From contig CAJQUW010010479.1 of the NCBI GenBank assembly GCA_907163375.1, positions 1 through 64,000 of the forward strand: 64,000 nucleotides of DNA, read 5' to 3'. The notes beneath the pieces were generated by a model. The model did not search any database. It worked only from the letters and a program-made list of their open reading frames with translations, and was not told where the DNA came from. Made by a program: the position numbers and the translations under genes. This stretch comes from Prostheceraeus crozeri (lineage: Eukaryota; Platyhelminthes; Polycladida; Euryleptidae). Positions 51,115-63,760 of the stretch are shown piece after piece (within the stretch, counting starts at the first letter, position 1; each line of letters starts with the position of its first letter).

Positions 51115-53705
51115 AAACACGCCTTAATAACAAAAACAGCAGGGATTATTTTTTAATTGTCTATTAGCAGAATCGAAATAAAATTTCCAATGTCTGAACT
51201 GTTGAATGCAGATATCTTTTGATGATGTGACGATTTCATTCATAACTATTTATATGATTTTTGTATGCATGAGGCCATACCCAGCTAGGGAATTTGCGTT
51301 ACTAGCCGGGCGCGGTTCGCGCTATGACAGTGACTGGAGAGTCAGGCGTACATCAGATTTCTAAGTGAAAAATGTCTGAGATGTTAGTTCCATTAACAAG
51401 GGAATAATTTAAAAATTCAATCCACGAAGTCACATTGCACCTTTAAATACAATATTCTAACCGTTGCGAAAGTGTTAAAATTCTACTTGTTAAAATTGCA
51501 AGAAATTGACAGTATCGGTTTTTAAATAGAGAAATTCTTCTTTTGTCCTTAATTTTCGAAAAAGATATTCCACTAAATTTTCACATGCTCAATTATTCCT
51601 TAGAGACTAGTCGATTTATCGGGGACTGTCATACGTAGTCATCTGATTTCACAGTATCATAGGAGAGGATGTGATAGTTCATTTGCGGCTGCCTTGATAC
51701 GTACATTTTAAGATTTAGTGGATATACACTGAAATACAGAAGGATGATGTGCAAAACCATTTTCAAGAATCATGCCATGCTTATTCATTTTTCAAAAAAT
51801 TGTAAGTGCGCATATTCATATCCCCTTTCACCTTCACTACGCTCACTGACTGAAGTGATGTCTGCAATTGATTGAGTTTACTCGAGTTATGATTCCTCGT
51901 TGCATTCAACACAAATCCGGTGCGTAGCTGTCACGCAACATATTAGCGGGATCTTTAAGTAGTTTAACTTTCAGTGCAATCACATGAGAAAGGATTTGTT
52001 TGACAGAATATGATTCCAAAGAATTGAAGGTTATACGAAATACAACATACGGTGCATGTATGCTTTATTTGTTTGCTAGCTTCATGCATCTTTCACGATC
52101 AGATAAATTTCTCCTTTCCCGATTTTGAATTTCCTTCGAGGAAATCACGAAGATGCAGCAATGAGAATGGGTTACTAAGACTATCTATTTCTGTCACAGT
52201 TTTATCAGATATTTTGTGTTTTGCGATTCTTAAAGAATTCTCAGTTTGAACGGAGCTTGATAAATTCACTTGACTTGAGAAACTTGTATATATTCTCAGT
52301 GACAGTGGCACACTTTTGAAATGTCAAAACTAGTTTTCTGATGAAAATAACTACTTTAACTACTATAAGTAACTGTTTTCTTGTGCAGAATAGTGCTATT
52401 GACAACTGTAAAATTAAATACCGTATTCTATCAATTTAAAACTCATTCTCCAATAAAAGCCCAAAATGAATAGAAACCTACTCTCTATTAAACGCCCATC
52501 TACACCAGGCTTGCGTGGATAATGGATTCATAGAGATCTCCATGGATGGATATAGAAATTTTTGATTCATCCATGGATATGGTGGAGATCTTTTGAATGG
52601 ATATTTCCACAAATGCTGCTGCAATTATTTCAAATGTATCACTAAGGAAACAAGTTTTCGCAAATCATGGCTAATATCATTAGAAAGTGAAATATCACAA
52701 AACCTAAAGTGAACTCAATATGAAAATGTGATTCAACTAGTGGCCGCATCGAGCATGTGAAGCAACTTGCTGGACGTTTACTGAGGTGACACATCCATGT
52801 TCATTGTGTGGCAGATATACTAGGTAATTGATCGATTGCTATGGTATACCGTTTGATGCGCCGTTTCCTTAGACAAGCAGAAGTCGAATCTGACGAAGAA
52901 TGCTATGGGTAAAAATATACTGGGGATAATAAAACTGCTTTTGAATGTTATTTAAGATTCTCATGAATAATATTGTTTGCAGATGTCATGAATTAGTTTT
53001 CAATGCTGATATGTTGAATGGTTATCCATCGCCAGTCTCAAGGTAGAAATACAGTCTCACTCTCCAAAAAAACTTACAAAAATTGTTGAAAAATAAATAC
53101 GAGTCGTAGGCATCTATTAGAGAGATTGTGGTAATTATCCGGATATTCTCCTGACTGGAAAAAACCGCAAAGTATGAATAAAGTTTACGATAATAACAGT
53201 TCAGCAACATATCATCCGTCTACTCAAAGATGAGACACATCAAGTGAGAAATCATCACTTTTTTCTAAGATCTTCAACAAATATTTTTGGTTCCTGCTCA
53301 AAGACCCTCAATTTTTGTAGGCCTTTTTGAAGTTCCACTTCTTCTACAAATGCAAAAGCGCAATTTATGTTCACTCTGTAAATGAAAATCTATTTTTATA
53401 TGGTATCTAAGTATGAGGTAATAAAAATAGAAAGAAAATACTATCATAGATTATCTTAGTAGGATTCTGATTTTGCGAGTTTGTCTTGTCATAATAAGGC
53501 ACACAGCTTCCTTTTTAAGTATCCAGCAACCAAAACCGCAGATTTACTATGTAGCCGCTCTTAATTGAAGTTTGACCAGTTTCGTCAAGTCTTGCAAAGC
53601 CGATGAAAATTGCTTCAAGAATTTTGCAGCACTCAAATTGGGATTCTTGAGGGATATTGTACTAAGCAATTAATTAGGCCATAGCCCATGAAGCCTGATG
53701 ATGAT
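51115..53705. other. Gene-free stretch
   Basis: No gene recognised. A smaller inverted repeat at about 52525-52600 (GAGATCTCCATGGATG against CATCCATGGATATGG TGGAGATC) is the only structure of note. Confidence 0.45.
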
Positions 53706-53815
53706 GATGGTTAAACGTCACTACTCCCCCATACTGGGAGCTTGGAAAGTATTGACATAGTCGGACTTTAATCTGGAGCACTGCGATCTTTCAGTCCGGA
53801 TGCCCTTCCTGGCGA
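53706..53815 (-). repeat. SINE-A copy 5, 5'-truncated
   Basis: On the minus strand the body GGAAGGGCATCCGGACTGAA, AGTGCTCCAGATTAAAGTC and CCAAGCTCCCAGTATGGGGG is present, with the tRNA-like head missing. Truncation at the 5' end is typical of incomplete reverse transcription. Confidence 0.75.
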
Positions 53816-54580
53816 CCCATGAAGCTTGATCCTATAGCAAATTGAGCTAGGTTGACATATCATTCGTACATTTCTCATTAAAGTAAGCTAGCATGTCAAC
53901 ATAGGCTTACATGATTATTTCTCTAAAATTGTCATGATATCTGGCTATGATAGTTTCGGTCTATAGGCTACATATTTTACGTTGCAACATATGGGAATTT
54001 AACTTTGTTGGCTAGTAACATAAAAGCCACTTTTGCAACCTGAACCCAATTGCAAATCAGAACCGGAACCGAACATGCCTAGTCAAAAGATGTCACATTG
54101 AAATTCAATGAGAGCAATTATTATCAACTTGAAATCAATTGTCGATGATGTATGAAAACGTACTATTTTAACCAAATGATTAAGATGCATTCAATAAGGA
54201 GTTGAAATGACTGCTATTCTGAACCTGTAGGAGATTGCTGAATGATTTTAATACTTTCTTAATTGATTGCTTCATAGATACAATGATCAAAAGTGAGCTG
54301 CGGTTTGTATTGAAATTCTTGGTAATGTGCACCTCGCGTTTTTTGATGATTTAGTCTGTATTCACTATAATGTCGATCTACTCCCTGAGTGAACCAACGC
54401 TGTTGGTTAGACTAGTATACGAAATTTTAGAGTCTCATCTCGACTGACGCTGCTAAGTCAAAATTTTGGCCACAGTTTTTCAGTGTGCATCGAATAGTTA
54501 ACAGCAAAGCTTCGAATAAATGTCTTAACTGTCATTAGAAATTGATGTTTTAAACTAACTACCTAATTTATTGCATTATT
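53816..54580. other. Gene-free stretch
   Basis: No supported feature before element G. Confidence 0.4.
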
Positions 54581-57500
54581 CAGGTTGACCGCAACCCGGA
54601 AATCCCGGGAAAATGGCCATCTCTTCTGGAAACCGGAAGAAACCGGGAATTCAGCCATAGTAACCGGGAAATTTTGATCCAACATATATTTCGGGTTCGA
54701 GTTATGGGAAATCATATTACGTATACCACTCTGCTTTCTTTATATCTTTGCAATAATAATTGTTTCAAATAGATAACATGATCATTACGCATGTTCGATC
54801 TTGCATTTCCCTAAAATTGTGTCTTAGACTGTTGAACTTTTTCTGAGAGAATTTCAATCACCGTCTCCTCTGTCAATTATCTGTAAGCTACTAGAAAATC
54901 TTATTCGCAATTTAATGATTGCTCTCGTCAGCTCGAACTGGAAAGTGTTGGTCCAAGCAATTTGATGTTGTGGATGAGCGGATGTGCAAGCGCAAACCTG
55001 ATATTTGATTCGGCGCTACAGAAGTCATGTCGTCTGTGCCAACCGGCGAAGGAGAAAAACATGACAACCGAACTTTTTGAATGATGCAAAAAACCAATTT
55101 GCACCTCTCTTCATTCCTCGCAGTAGGCTAGGTTAGATTCAACGAGACAAATACAATGTGATCAGATTTTCGTCTGTTTTTTTGGATTCTGCGGTAAAAT
55201 ACCTGCTTTTCTATCTTAACATGAGAGTTGTTCATTATTTTCTGTGCTTTTAACATAATTGTCTCACCCAATCATGAAACGTCGTACACAGGTAGAGTAC
55301 GACTAGACTGTATTTGAGTTGTGTTTTATGGTGCGTCATGATGCTTCAGGTCAACTGCCGTTTTACTCTGCGAATTGTAATATTGTTTCTTTTTGTTATT
55401 AGGCCTACAGTTTCTTGCAATTTACTGATGTAGCAGATTTTAATACAAGTTGATGTACCGTAAAGGCAGCTTGTCTGATTTGATTATCAATCAGTATCGA
55501 GGATGCTATCGACTTCGAGATGAACGCGAGGCAAAATAATGATAGACAAAACATTGTCGAGGTATCAAAGCTTCTCTCCTTTTCTTTTCAGTATATACAT
55601 CAGACTTCAAGTAGGAGACGATGTTGTCATGAATAATGTTAAGAGAACGTCGACGTCGTTAACTCTGATTTCGGCCAATCAGATAAGCTGTTTGCATTTT
55701 TAGGTCACCCTCACTATTCCTTTAAACTCCAAGTAAGCAATCACGACACGTTTCACTTGTAACACATTTCCTAAAACATGCTTTATCACTCGAACATGCA
55801 CCTGCATTATGCGAGATTTATTTCTTAAATGGTTTATCTGACCATATGCAGTGTACCCTTAACTCGAGGCATATATTCACATGTTTCTTTTCAATGAGAG
55901 AGGAACTTATAGACTAAATGATGTAATAAATGAATTCTTTACATAGGCTGTATATGCAATCCTTTCCTGTATTATAGTGTTGTTCGTGATTTTGTGATTT
56001 TTGCGTCATATAAGCGATCGTAATTTGTCCCGGTTTGGGCTCCGCTAATGTTGCCAGTAGGACCCTGCGAATACTCGAAAATGCCGAGTCGAGTACTCGA
56101 CTCGACATTTTGTTGTACCGTTCGAGTACTCGAACGACGATTCGAATCGAGTTGGCGAACATGTGTAAAAATATATCGCGTTTGCATAGCTTTCTTATTA
56201 CGATTACATTGAATTTTTTTAATGACTTGCTACTTTAACGCGTTTATTTAGCATTCTGTTTTGTTCACAACCTGGTCACAGCAATATTGTTGAAGTTTCA
56301 ATGAAATGTTACCTAAATTCAGTCACATAAGCCAAAGGGAGAGGAGAAAATTAATTATTTCTATCTGAAAAACTCATCTTTGCAAAACGCAATTCGGACC
56401 TCTTATTTTAGCTTATCAGACAGTTTGTTTGCTATTTTTAGTTTACCTCACGCACATAAATACTCACTCTGGCAGCTGTTCAGAAATCATAATTTATTTC
56501 GTATTTTAGTAAAAATACGCACGTATGTTGTTATCCTTTGTTGAAATACGAAAAATGATTCAATAGACTACTCACAAAAAATCACACTCATCAACTTAGG
56601 TAAACAGGTTTCTCATTAAGGCAAGTGCAGGATGATATAATGGTCAGCAGACGACAACTCGGGCAAAATCACATTAATCAGCTGCAATTGATAGATAGTC
56701 TGATGGTGTGCGGTCCTCTGGAGTGATAAATAACTACACAAGCTGTTTTACTGGAATAAACTGAATAGAGTACTATTAGATAAATACACAAAATCGATAA
56801 ATGCACATTGCAATAGTGTGCAACTTGAATAAAAACTGCGAACTCCGCTAATTTCTGTAAATGTTGAAATAATAAGACCTGCTCAGACATTCAACAGCGA
56901 CCAGCAGATATGGCACATCATAACTGCAAAAAAATACACGTTTAAGTTAACTCGTTAAAGATGAAATTGATCTTTTGTCAATTTCCTAATAGCAAACGAG
57001 CGATGTTCTCTCTTACCCTTTACGGTATTCAGAATTATGACACGCTTGCATAATATGCCTACAAAGTAAAATACATACAATGCTTAAACAAAAGGCTTCA
57101 AAAGATTGATTGCAAAAATAATTTAAATAAATGATTGGATGCAGAGAATTTTTTAAATTTGTATAATGTATGTCTAATGTCCACAATTACATATACTTAA
57201 CAAAGGATAGCCCACTCAACGATTTGCGTCTCCATATACCTTATTTTCTTATTCTCTTCATTGCTTTTATTGGCCTAAACACATTTCTGCCTCTTAATAT
57301 CTTTGAAAATTTTGCCCAACTCGACTCGACTCGAGGTTGACAAAAGCTCGACTCGCTGGGCCCTAGTTGGCAGGTCTGAGTATATCAGAATTTCTAATAA
57401 ACTAGTTAAGCACAACAAGCAGCATTATGAATTCAATTTATCATGACTTATATTGTTCATTCGTTTTTCCATTGTTTGTTTTTATGAGTTACACAAGATT

Positions 57501-57870
57501 GATCGAACTTTTGATTAATATGACGACGATTAATTGCATTTTGAGAGGTTTCATTATTATTTCAACGGTTTGTTGCACTTTGTTGCTTTTACTACTGTTT
57601 TTTAAGAAAAATGCTATTGCTACTTCAGTGATGGTTTTGCATTATATATGAAAGTGGTACTAAAATGAATGAATTCCTCCATATAGATGATCGTTTGGAA
57701 GGATACATGGAAGAATTATGACTTCATTCATAGATACTTTGGTATTTCTTATGCTTGTTTCAAGAACATTTGTGTTTAAATAGGGAATTTCATCAAGTAA
57801 ACCGGGAAATTTGTACCATTTGACCGGGAAAAGCCGGGAATTTGACAATGAGATTGACGCGGTCACCCTG
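54581..57870. mobile_element. CAGG(T/G)TGACCGC...GCGGTCACCCTG element with 6-bp target duplication (element G)
   Basis: The left end CAGGTTGACCGC (54581-) mirrors the right end GCGGTCACCCTG (ending 57870) with one mismatch. ATTATT abuts both sides exactly (54575-54580 and 57871-57876). Subterminal arrays of (A)ACCGGGAA/CCCGGGAAA words occur at 54595-54672 and 57800-57842. No transposase frame is recognisable in the 3.3 kb. A separate hAT element is nested at 56058-57365. Confidence 0.85.
56058..57365. mobile_element. hAT-type element nested in element G, 8-bp target duplication (element I)
   Basis: The left end TAGGACCCTGCGAATACTCG and the complement of the right end TAGGGCCCAGCGAGTCGAGC share 12 of the first 15 bases. 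Flanking octamers GTTGCCAG (56050-56057) and GTTGGCAG (57366-57373) differ at one base. ACTCGAGTACTCGA and GACTCGACTCGA words crowd both ends. TAGGGC-type termini with 8-bp duplications are characteristic of hAT elements. No transposase remains. Confidence 0.75.
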
Positions 57871-59288
57871 ATTATTGCACCTTACATCGCATGACGAGAC
57901 CAATTACTATCATCTGTTGGTGGTATGGAAGTGATATTTTCAATCATTTTTTAATCCGAAATTTTGAATAATTTCGAAAAAATTTATCTTTTTGCAGAAG
58001 CGAAAAACGTCTGCTCGATCCACATTTGGTTAACTTCTCTTAATGATAAAAACCTACCACTTCCACTTATAAAATGAGAAAAATAGGCGATCGTGATTAT
58101 GTGTTGAGATTTAATCCATCTGATCACTCCACAAATTTAGCTCGTAGATGAGCAATGCATCAAAAAAATGCTCAGAAAGAACTCCCTCCTCGTGCCAGAG
58201 TTATTAGAACTCTTGCATGTTTTCTTATTGATTGAATGGACAATTTTCAATTTGGACCTCGCCTAATACACGATGGCAGCGCATTATGTATCGATAGAGA
58301 ATTTAAGGGAGTGTGTATGATATGACGTTTAATTTGTGACATAGTTAGAAGTCTACATTCGATTAAAAATTCAGTTTCAATGGGTTTTTCTAACTTTGTT
58401 TAAATTGCTCGCATTTTGCGTAGTTTGAATAGAATTAGACACGTCAATGATCAAAATTTTTATATTAGCTTATTGACTTATGAAATACACTTGCATCTCA
58501 CAGGAATTGAGTCTGACTTTCATTTTCTCATGTTTGTGAGATTTCGCTTCGTTAGAATTGGAGAAGGAAGGCTCGATATGTTAAGCATCATTCGTGTCTT
58601 CATTTGCTAAAATCGAAACTTCGGTGAAGCGATGAAAATGCTTCCTGCGTCTTTCGGTAATCATCGGGGGATAAATGAGGACACTGTTTCTTTATCACCT
58701 CAATACTCAACCTCCTAATTTGTTCCCCACCAAGGGAATTCGATTCTTGGCGTATCGGAAGATGTTCAGTTTCATTACTTTCGTCAAGAGCTGATGATGA
58801 GTATATAAATCAACGGCCATCATGCAATGATTTTGCGAATGATAATGAGAATCCAGTTAGTAATGGATTATTTCTCTACTAAGGTTGCTTATTCTTGATC
58901 GAATTAGTGGTGACTCCTCCTTGTTTTCAGTGGTTCCACACCAATATTTTGCATTTCATTAAAAAGCACTTTTGAATGAGTAAAAGTATAAGAATTGTTG
59001 GGTGGTACTCGTCCACCTTGCGCCCATTTCAGTCATTCTTGACTTAATAATTCATCCAGCAAGGATTGTATGCGAACAAAAATATACTGTAGTCTAAACT
59101 GCGAAGCGCTTGTTCATAATCGTTCATGAGCGCCGTCCTGGCTGATTGATGGATGCCTTCTTTTGGCGTCCTGTTGCTCCAAAGTCAACTTCCTACCTTC
59201 CTAACCGTCTTCCTAATTCATAGGCATTGCGCTGTCTGATAGGCTCATTACCAACGGCAGTACCTTCTACTCATGGTAGACCTATAAC
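57871..59288. other. Gene-free stretch
   Basis: No gene or repeat boundary was recognised. Confidence 0.4.
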
Positions 59289-60097
59289 CAGGGTGGCCGC
59301 GTGTACTCGATTTTCGCTGATACATTCGAAAGTACTCGAACATACTCGATTGTACTCGAATACTATTTGATGTACTCGAATTCTGATAAGTGATTGAAAA
59401 CATTAGTACTAATCGCTACTACAAAAAGTATCTCACATCCTCAATACTCGGACCATGCTTATTATATGCATATAGTTTCTTCGCATGACTTATTATAAAA
59501 ATTAATTCTCACCAGCTTCATAATGATATGACGTACACGTTAACGAAACAACATTTTTCAGAATGTTGTTGTCGAAACTTGTTCGAATTAATAATAAAAC
59601 TTCTATAGATTGCTGTGATGTTAAATTGATTTACTGTATTTTCTCTGCATCACGTAAATTGTCATTTCTTGTAACTGATGGGTTCGTGTTTTTTTATGAT
59701 TCAGCAACTACTCAGGTTTTTATTCCTGTAAATGGTTAATGGCAAAAACAAAGAAGAGTTTGTGAAAGGAGACGTAAGGCAACTCCTTACCTCCATTGCC
59801 TGAGTGTTCACCTTAGGCAAGTGATAGGACACCCAGAGTCTCCCACGCACGGCTCGTGCCACGTTCAATCGGTTAAGAAAAGACGTGAAGAGATTGAGAT
59901 GATGTAACTGATTTATTAGATCTTCCTAGGCACTCTTACTGATATTGTTACTGTTCGCATTGTTTTCACTCTTCTAATAGAGATATCTTTATTACTGGCG
60001 ATACTACGCTTTCATATACATTTATGTACTCGAATTTTCGAGATCTCGTGTACGCGAATGTACTCCATTTTTTCAAGCAAACAACGCGGCCACCCTG
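59289..60097. mobile_element. CAGGGTGGCCGCGT...ACGCGGCCACCCTG element (element H)
   Basis: CAGGGTGGCCGCGT (59289-) and ACGCGGCCACCCTG (ending 60097) are perfect inverted repeats over 14 bases. Subterminal GTACTCGAA words lie at 59303-59385 and 60025-60070. Flanking hexamers TATAAC and TGCAAC differ by two transitions and could be an old 6-bp duplication. At 809 bp, with no coding frame, it is non-autonomous. Confidence 0.75.
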
Positions 60098-61044
60098 TGC
60101 AACTGATAGGAGTTCTTTTGCCTCATTGCTTCCTTCTAATGAGGACTGGGAATAAAAACATAGATTGAACTCTATTTGCTTTTACCTTGGCGACATTGTA
60201 GGATGTAATTCCTAAGGAATCCTAATGACATCAATCATGTATTTGCTGGAGAAAGCAACTGTTAGATGAAATCTGAGTTCCACGAAGATATGATAATTCA
60301 ATTTGTGATGACTGCTGGAGGCCGAGAAATGTCGAGATGTTGACCTTTTTGCACAGTAATTTGTAGATAGTGGTGACATCGCTTCGAGTCTAATTGCATT
60401 TCCTGATGTGCTCAGGTATTTTGAAAAAAACAAAAGTAAACTCTTCCTGGGCTATTTATATTTAAAAAAACAATTTAAACCCCGACACTTCATCCGCCAC
60501 TGACTTATAACTTACTTTTCATCTAGCTTCAATGAATTCCATTACTCTTGCAAGTGTTGGCAAGATGAAATGAAAGGAAGCCTATGTAAGCCCCATTTAA
60601 ATTCTTAAGCACTATTAGAATTTTCTCACTATTCTATAAACTTTGCATTAAATTCTAGAAAATATGAAAGTTACCATGCCTTTTGAAGTTTTAGGTGACT
60701 AGTTTTAGGTTTTAGGTTTCACACGACAATCTAGAACACGAAGCAAATTATATTTCGTCTATGCTTCTATTTGATATTTTGCCGCCAAAGAAAGCTTAGT
60801 CGGACATTTCCTCAGAAAGGAGATGTCACATCAGCATTTCAGATCAGCGCATTATTTAGATATCTGAATCTTGTGGAAATGAAATATGCGATATGTTCAT
60901 CCTTTGATCCTGTGTATTGTGATCTGGTGATAGTATAGTATAGTAAATGTATATTGAAATGAATGAATATCAGTCGGTACAAGGTAATTGCAACTCGAAA
61001 TAAAGGTAAGTGAAATCATATACACTGACAGAATTAGTGATGCT
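60098..61044. other. Gene-free stretch
   Basis: AT-rich. The part next to 61045 is probably the 3' UTR of the LINE fragment, including the TATAGTATAGTA and GAATGAATGAAT-like words near 60935-60965. Confidence 0.4.
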
Positions 61045-61391
61045 TTAAGCACATAAATTGTTGAATAAAGAAATGTACGAAGGAATGAAAGAATTATGTC
61101 GTCGAGAGGATCGTATACAAGGCATTGCGAGTTTCTTCGTCCGTTCAAGAACTTTTGGCATAAGATGGTTCAAAAGATGGTCGGGACTCATCATTGAGCG
61201 GAAAACTTTTGAAGCTTGATGGTATCTTCGAATGAAGAGAGGGGTAAAATTGTCACAGGAACAATTAGGACCGCAAATTAGTCGGTGACTACGACGCCTA
61301 ACTTTCTCAAGCTTTTCACTCTCCTGTTTAGGCAAGCCGATAAGAAATGGGTTGCAAAATTCTAATGTACTTACAAACGAATAGTATAATG
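61045..61391 (-). pseudogene. LINE reverse-transcriptase C-terminal fragment, split by element K
   Basis: The minus frame reads ALYYSFVSTLEFCNPFLIGL, PKQESEKLEKVRRRSHRLIC, DNFTPLFIRRYHQASKVFRS and RRHNSFIPSYISLFNN. This matches the C-terminal part of CR1-like LINE proteins (LYxSFVxPxLEYCNPxFxGLP, LExVQRRAxRxIxG, L-x-RR, R-x-SFIP). The frame upstream is interrupted at 61391 by element K. It resumes beyond 63662, where KPLPM-like sequence EPLPMIIHAFT reads in the matching frame. Confidence 0.8.
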
Positions 61392-63662
61392 CAGGCCTGT
61401 GATTACTCCTCAAATTCTTCAAAATATGTTTATTACTCCTCAAATCCTCAAAAATTCCTCAAATATAGCTTAACTATGAGAAATTTCTCAAATACGACAC
61501 ACTACAGACTAAATGTCGGATAAAATATTGCTTTTTTGGCGAATGGCGATGATATGTAAACTTTCAAACAAGAAGCTAAGATAGAATCCTGCAACATATA
61601 CCCTACATCCATGCTGCTAATCATGAATCACTCATGATTTATTTCTTTTCGTTTTCTTCTCATGATTTATAACTTAATGATTTTTCTCTCACACACTTGG
61701 TAGATTTTAGATAGCGTAATCCCGCTGTGCTAGCTAGATCTGATATTTTGTTTGGAAACAGACCTGTCCTTTTATCATCTGAATGGGCAGACTGTTAAAT
61801 AGAATCTTTTCAATATATAAGTGATAAGCATAATTTTGAAAAGAGCTACTTACTCACCAATTCATTCCACATGAGGAGAGGAGAACCGCTGCTTGTCCTT
61901 CTAGTAAGTATTTTTAAATTTCTAGACATTTTAGGATATAATGATTTTCTTTTAGTCATGTCATATTTAGCACATCAAAAATTAACCAGTCGTTAGCTTG
62001 TTTTTTTAATTTTGTTACCTTGACGCACTTTGTTACGTTGAATACGTTGAATGTCGTTTTCTTTTCTGCAAGCTACAGGGCTGCAGATGTTCCGGTTCGT
62101 CTGGACTTATTTTGCTAAGCAGAGAAGTTTTCCGAAGTTATTGTCTGTCGAACTCGCTCATTAAATGCTTACACGTATTTAATGAGTGAAACACTGCGAT
62201 CAACCTACAGAAATTGTATATTTGAACACTGCAATTTTTTACTTCTAACTTCATAATATTGCTTAGAATTCCAACAATAAAATGCACATTCAATTATTTT
62301 CATTAATTATCTTGACCTTTGTCACAACCTTCTTTTTATGTTTCTGCGACTATATGGCTGCTAAATGCATGCCTGTACTTCTTAAAGAACTTAAGGATAT
62401 CGATCTTCCATATCCATTATATGATAACATATAGGTAGCCCAGCCCACTTGGATTTCAGTGCTCTTATCAACTGAAGCGTTTGTTTCACTCACTCTCTTC
62501 CATTTTATTTCCGCTGAACATGAACACATCCGACGGGGTAAAGCGGATGGTTCATAGATTTAGTGTCTACATGCCTCCTGGTCACTAGCGTGCGGGGGTT
62601 GGAAGCGTATGAGGCTCTGCTATTTCATGAGTTTTTTTGCAGCTACGTTTTCCAGGGTCTGCTGACCGACATTTATCCTGGATGAATTATTCACTTATAG
62701 ATCGTTTTCATAATTTGGTGAACACAGGTTGGTGTGAAATTAGTGCACACATTGCTTATCGTTGTATGTGAACTTAGATTATTTAAGACATTGAACCACA
62801 TAGTACTGGGTTGGTAGATTTTCAACCTGGGCATACTGCAAGATGTGGACGTCAATATCTCGGCACAACTTCATGCGAATAGAGGTGATAATCTTTCACT
62901 CTTTGCCTGTATGAGACCAACAACTCAACTGGCAAGCCTGTTCCCGACACTTGTTTGTGTGTTGTATGAGAGAATTCATGTTCATTTGAATGTAGATCGG
63001 AGCGATATGATCAAACGCTAACAAGTAAACAAAACCCACCAAAACTTATGTAGCATAAAGTAAAAGTAATAAATTATTGTGTAATGTGGTGTATCCTTCA
63101 TGATAAATTACTGAGACTTTTTTTAAGTCACAAGCATTCCGTCAGCGATTTTAAGCTTTCTATACTTATGGGTTACTCTCCTTCCAAATTTGTCTAAAGT
63201 CCGTAAAAATTAATCGTTGCAAAGCTCCAGATGCATGTGGTTGAGGATATATCCTACATTCAAAAAACAGTATACAGTATTACAGTATACAAATCTGACA
63301 AGCATAATTGAATTGGAGACGATAGCGTGAAGCAGAGCGATATCAGCAGCTTGATCTGACATCCTCTGTTCGACACATTCTAAGCAGATAATACTTGAGG
63401 CAACAAATTGATTTCGTAACAACGCGGGAAGTGATTATGACCAAGTCAGTATTCCTTTGCAATATACACAACTTCAAAAAGTGGGGTGTGGTCAACCCTT
63501 GGGTTACCTTCTTCGTTGTGACTTTCATGATTTGAAGTTTGGTCCAAAATCTGTGCTAAAATTTGTAGTTTTTTTTGCAATTATCATATTAGGCTCCGTT
63601 TCCATTCCTCAAATTTTTCACAAATGATCCTCAATTTTTTTCATAGGCTAATCACAGGCCTG
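61392..63662. mobile_element. CAGGCCTGTGATTA-ended element with 7-bp target duplication (element K)
   Basis: The left end CAGGCCTGTGATTACTCC and the complement of the right end CAGGCCTGTGATTAGCCT agree over the first 14 bases. TATAATG abuts both ends exactly (61385-61391 and 63663-63669). CTCCTCAAAT/TTCCTCAAAT words recur near both ends (61405-61465 and 63605-63640). No transposase frame is visible in 2271 bp. It inserted into an older LINE fragment. Confidence 0.85.
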
Positions 63663-63760
63663 TATAATGTAAATGCATGTATGATCATTGGAAGTGGTTC
63701 GTAGACTTCGACAGGCAGGGTATCTCCTAAGACTATGGAGATGTGCAGCATTAAAAATTA
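63663..63760 (-). pseudogene. Upstream part of the split LINE fragment
   Basis: On the minus strand VEVYEPLPMIIHAFT leads, across the target duplication, into LYYSFVSTLEF at 61391. The match to LINE proteins is weak on its own and rests on the continuity of frame. Confidence 0.45.
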
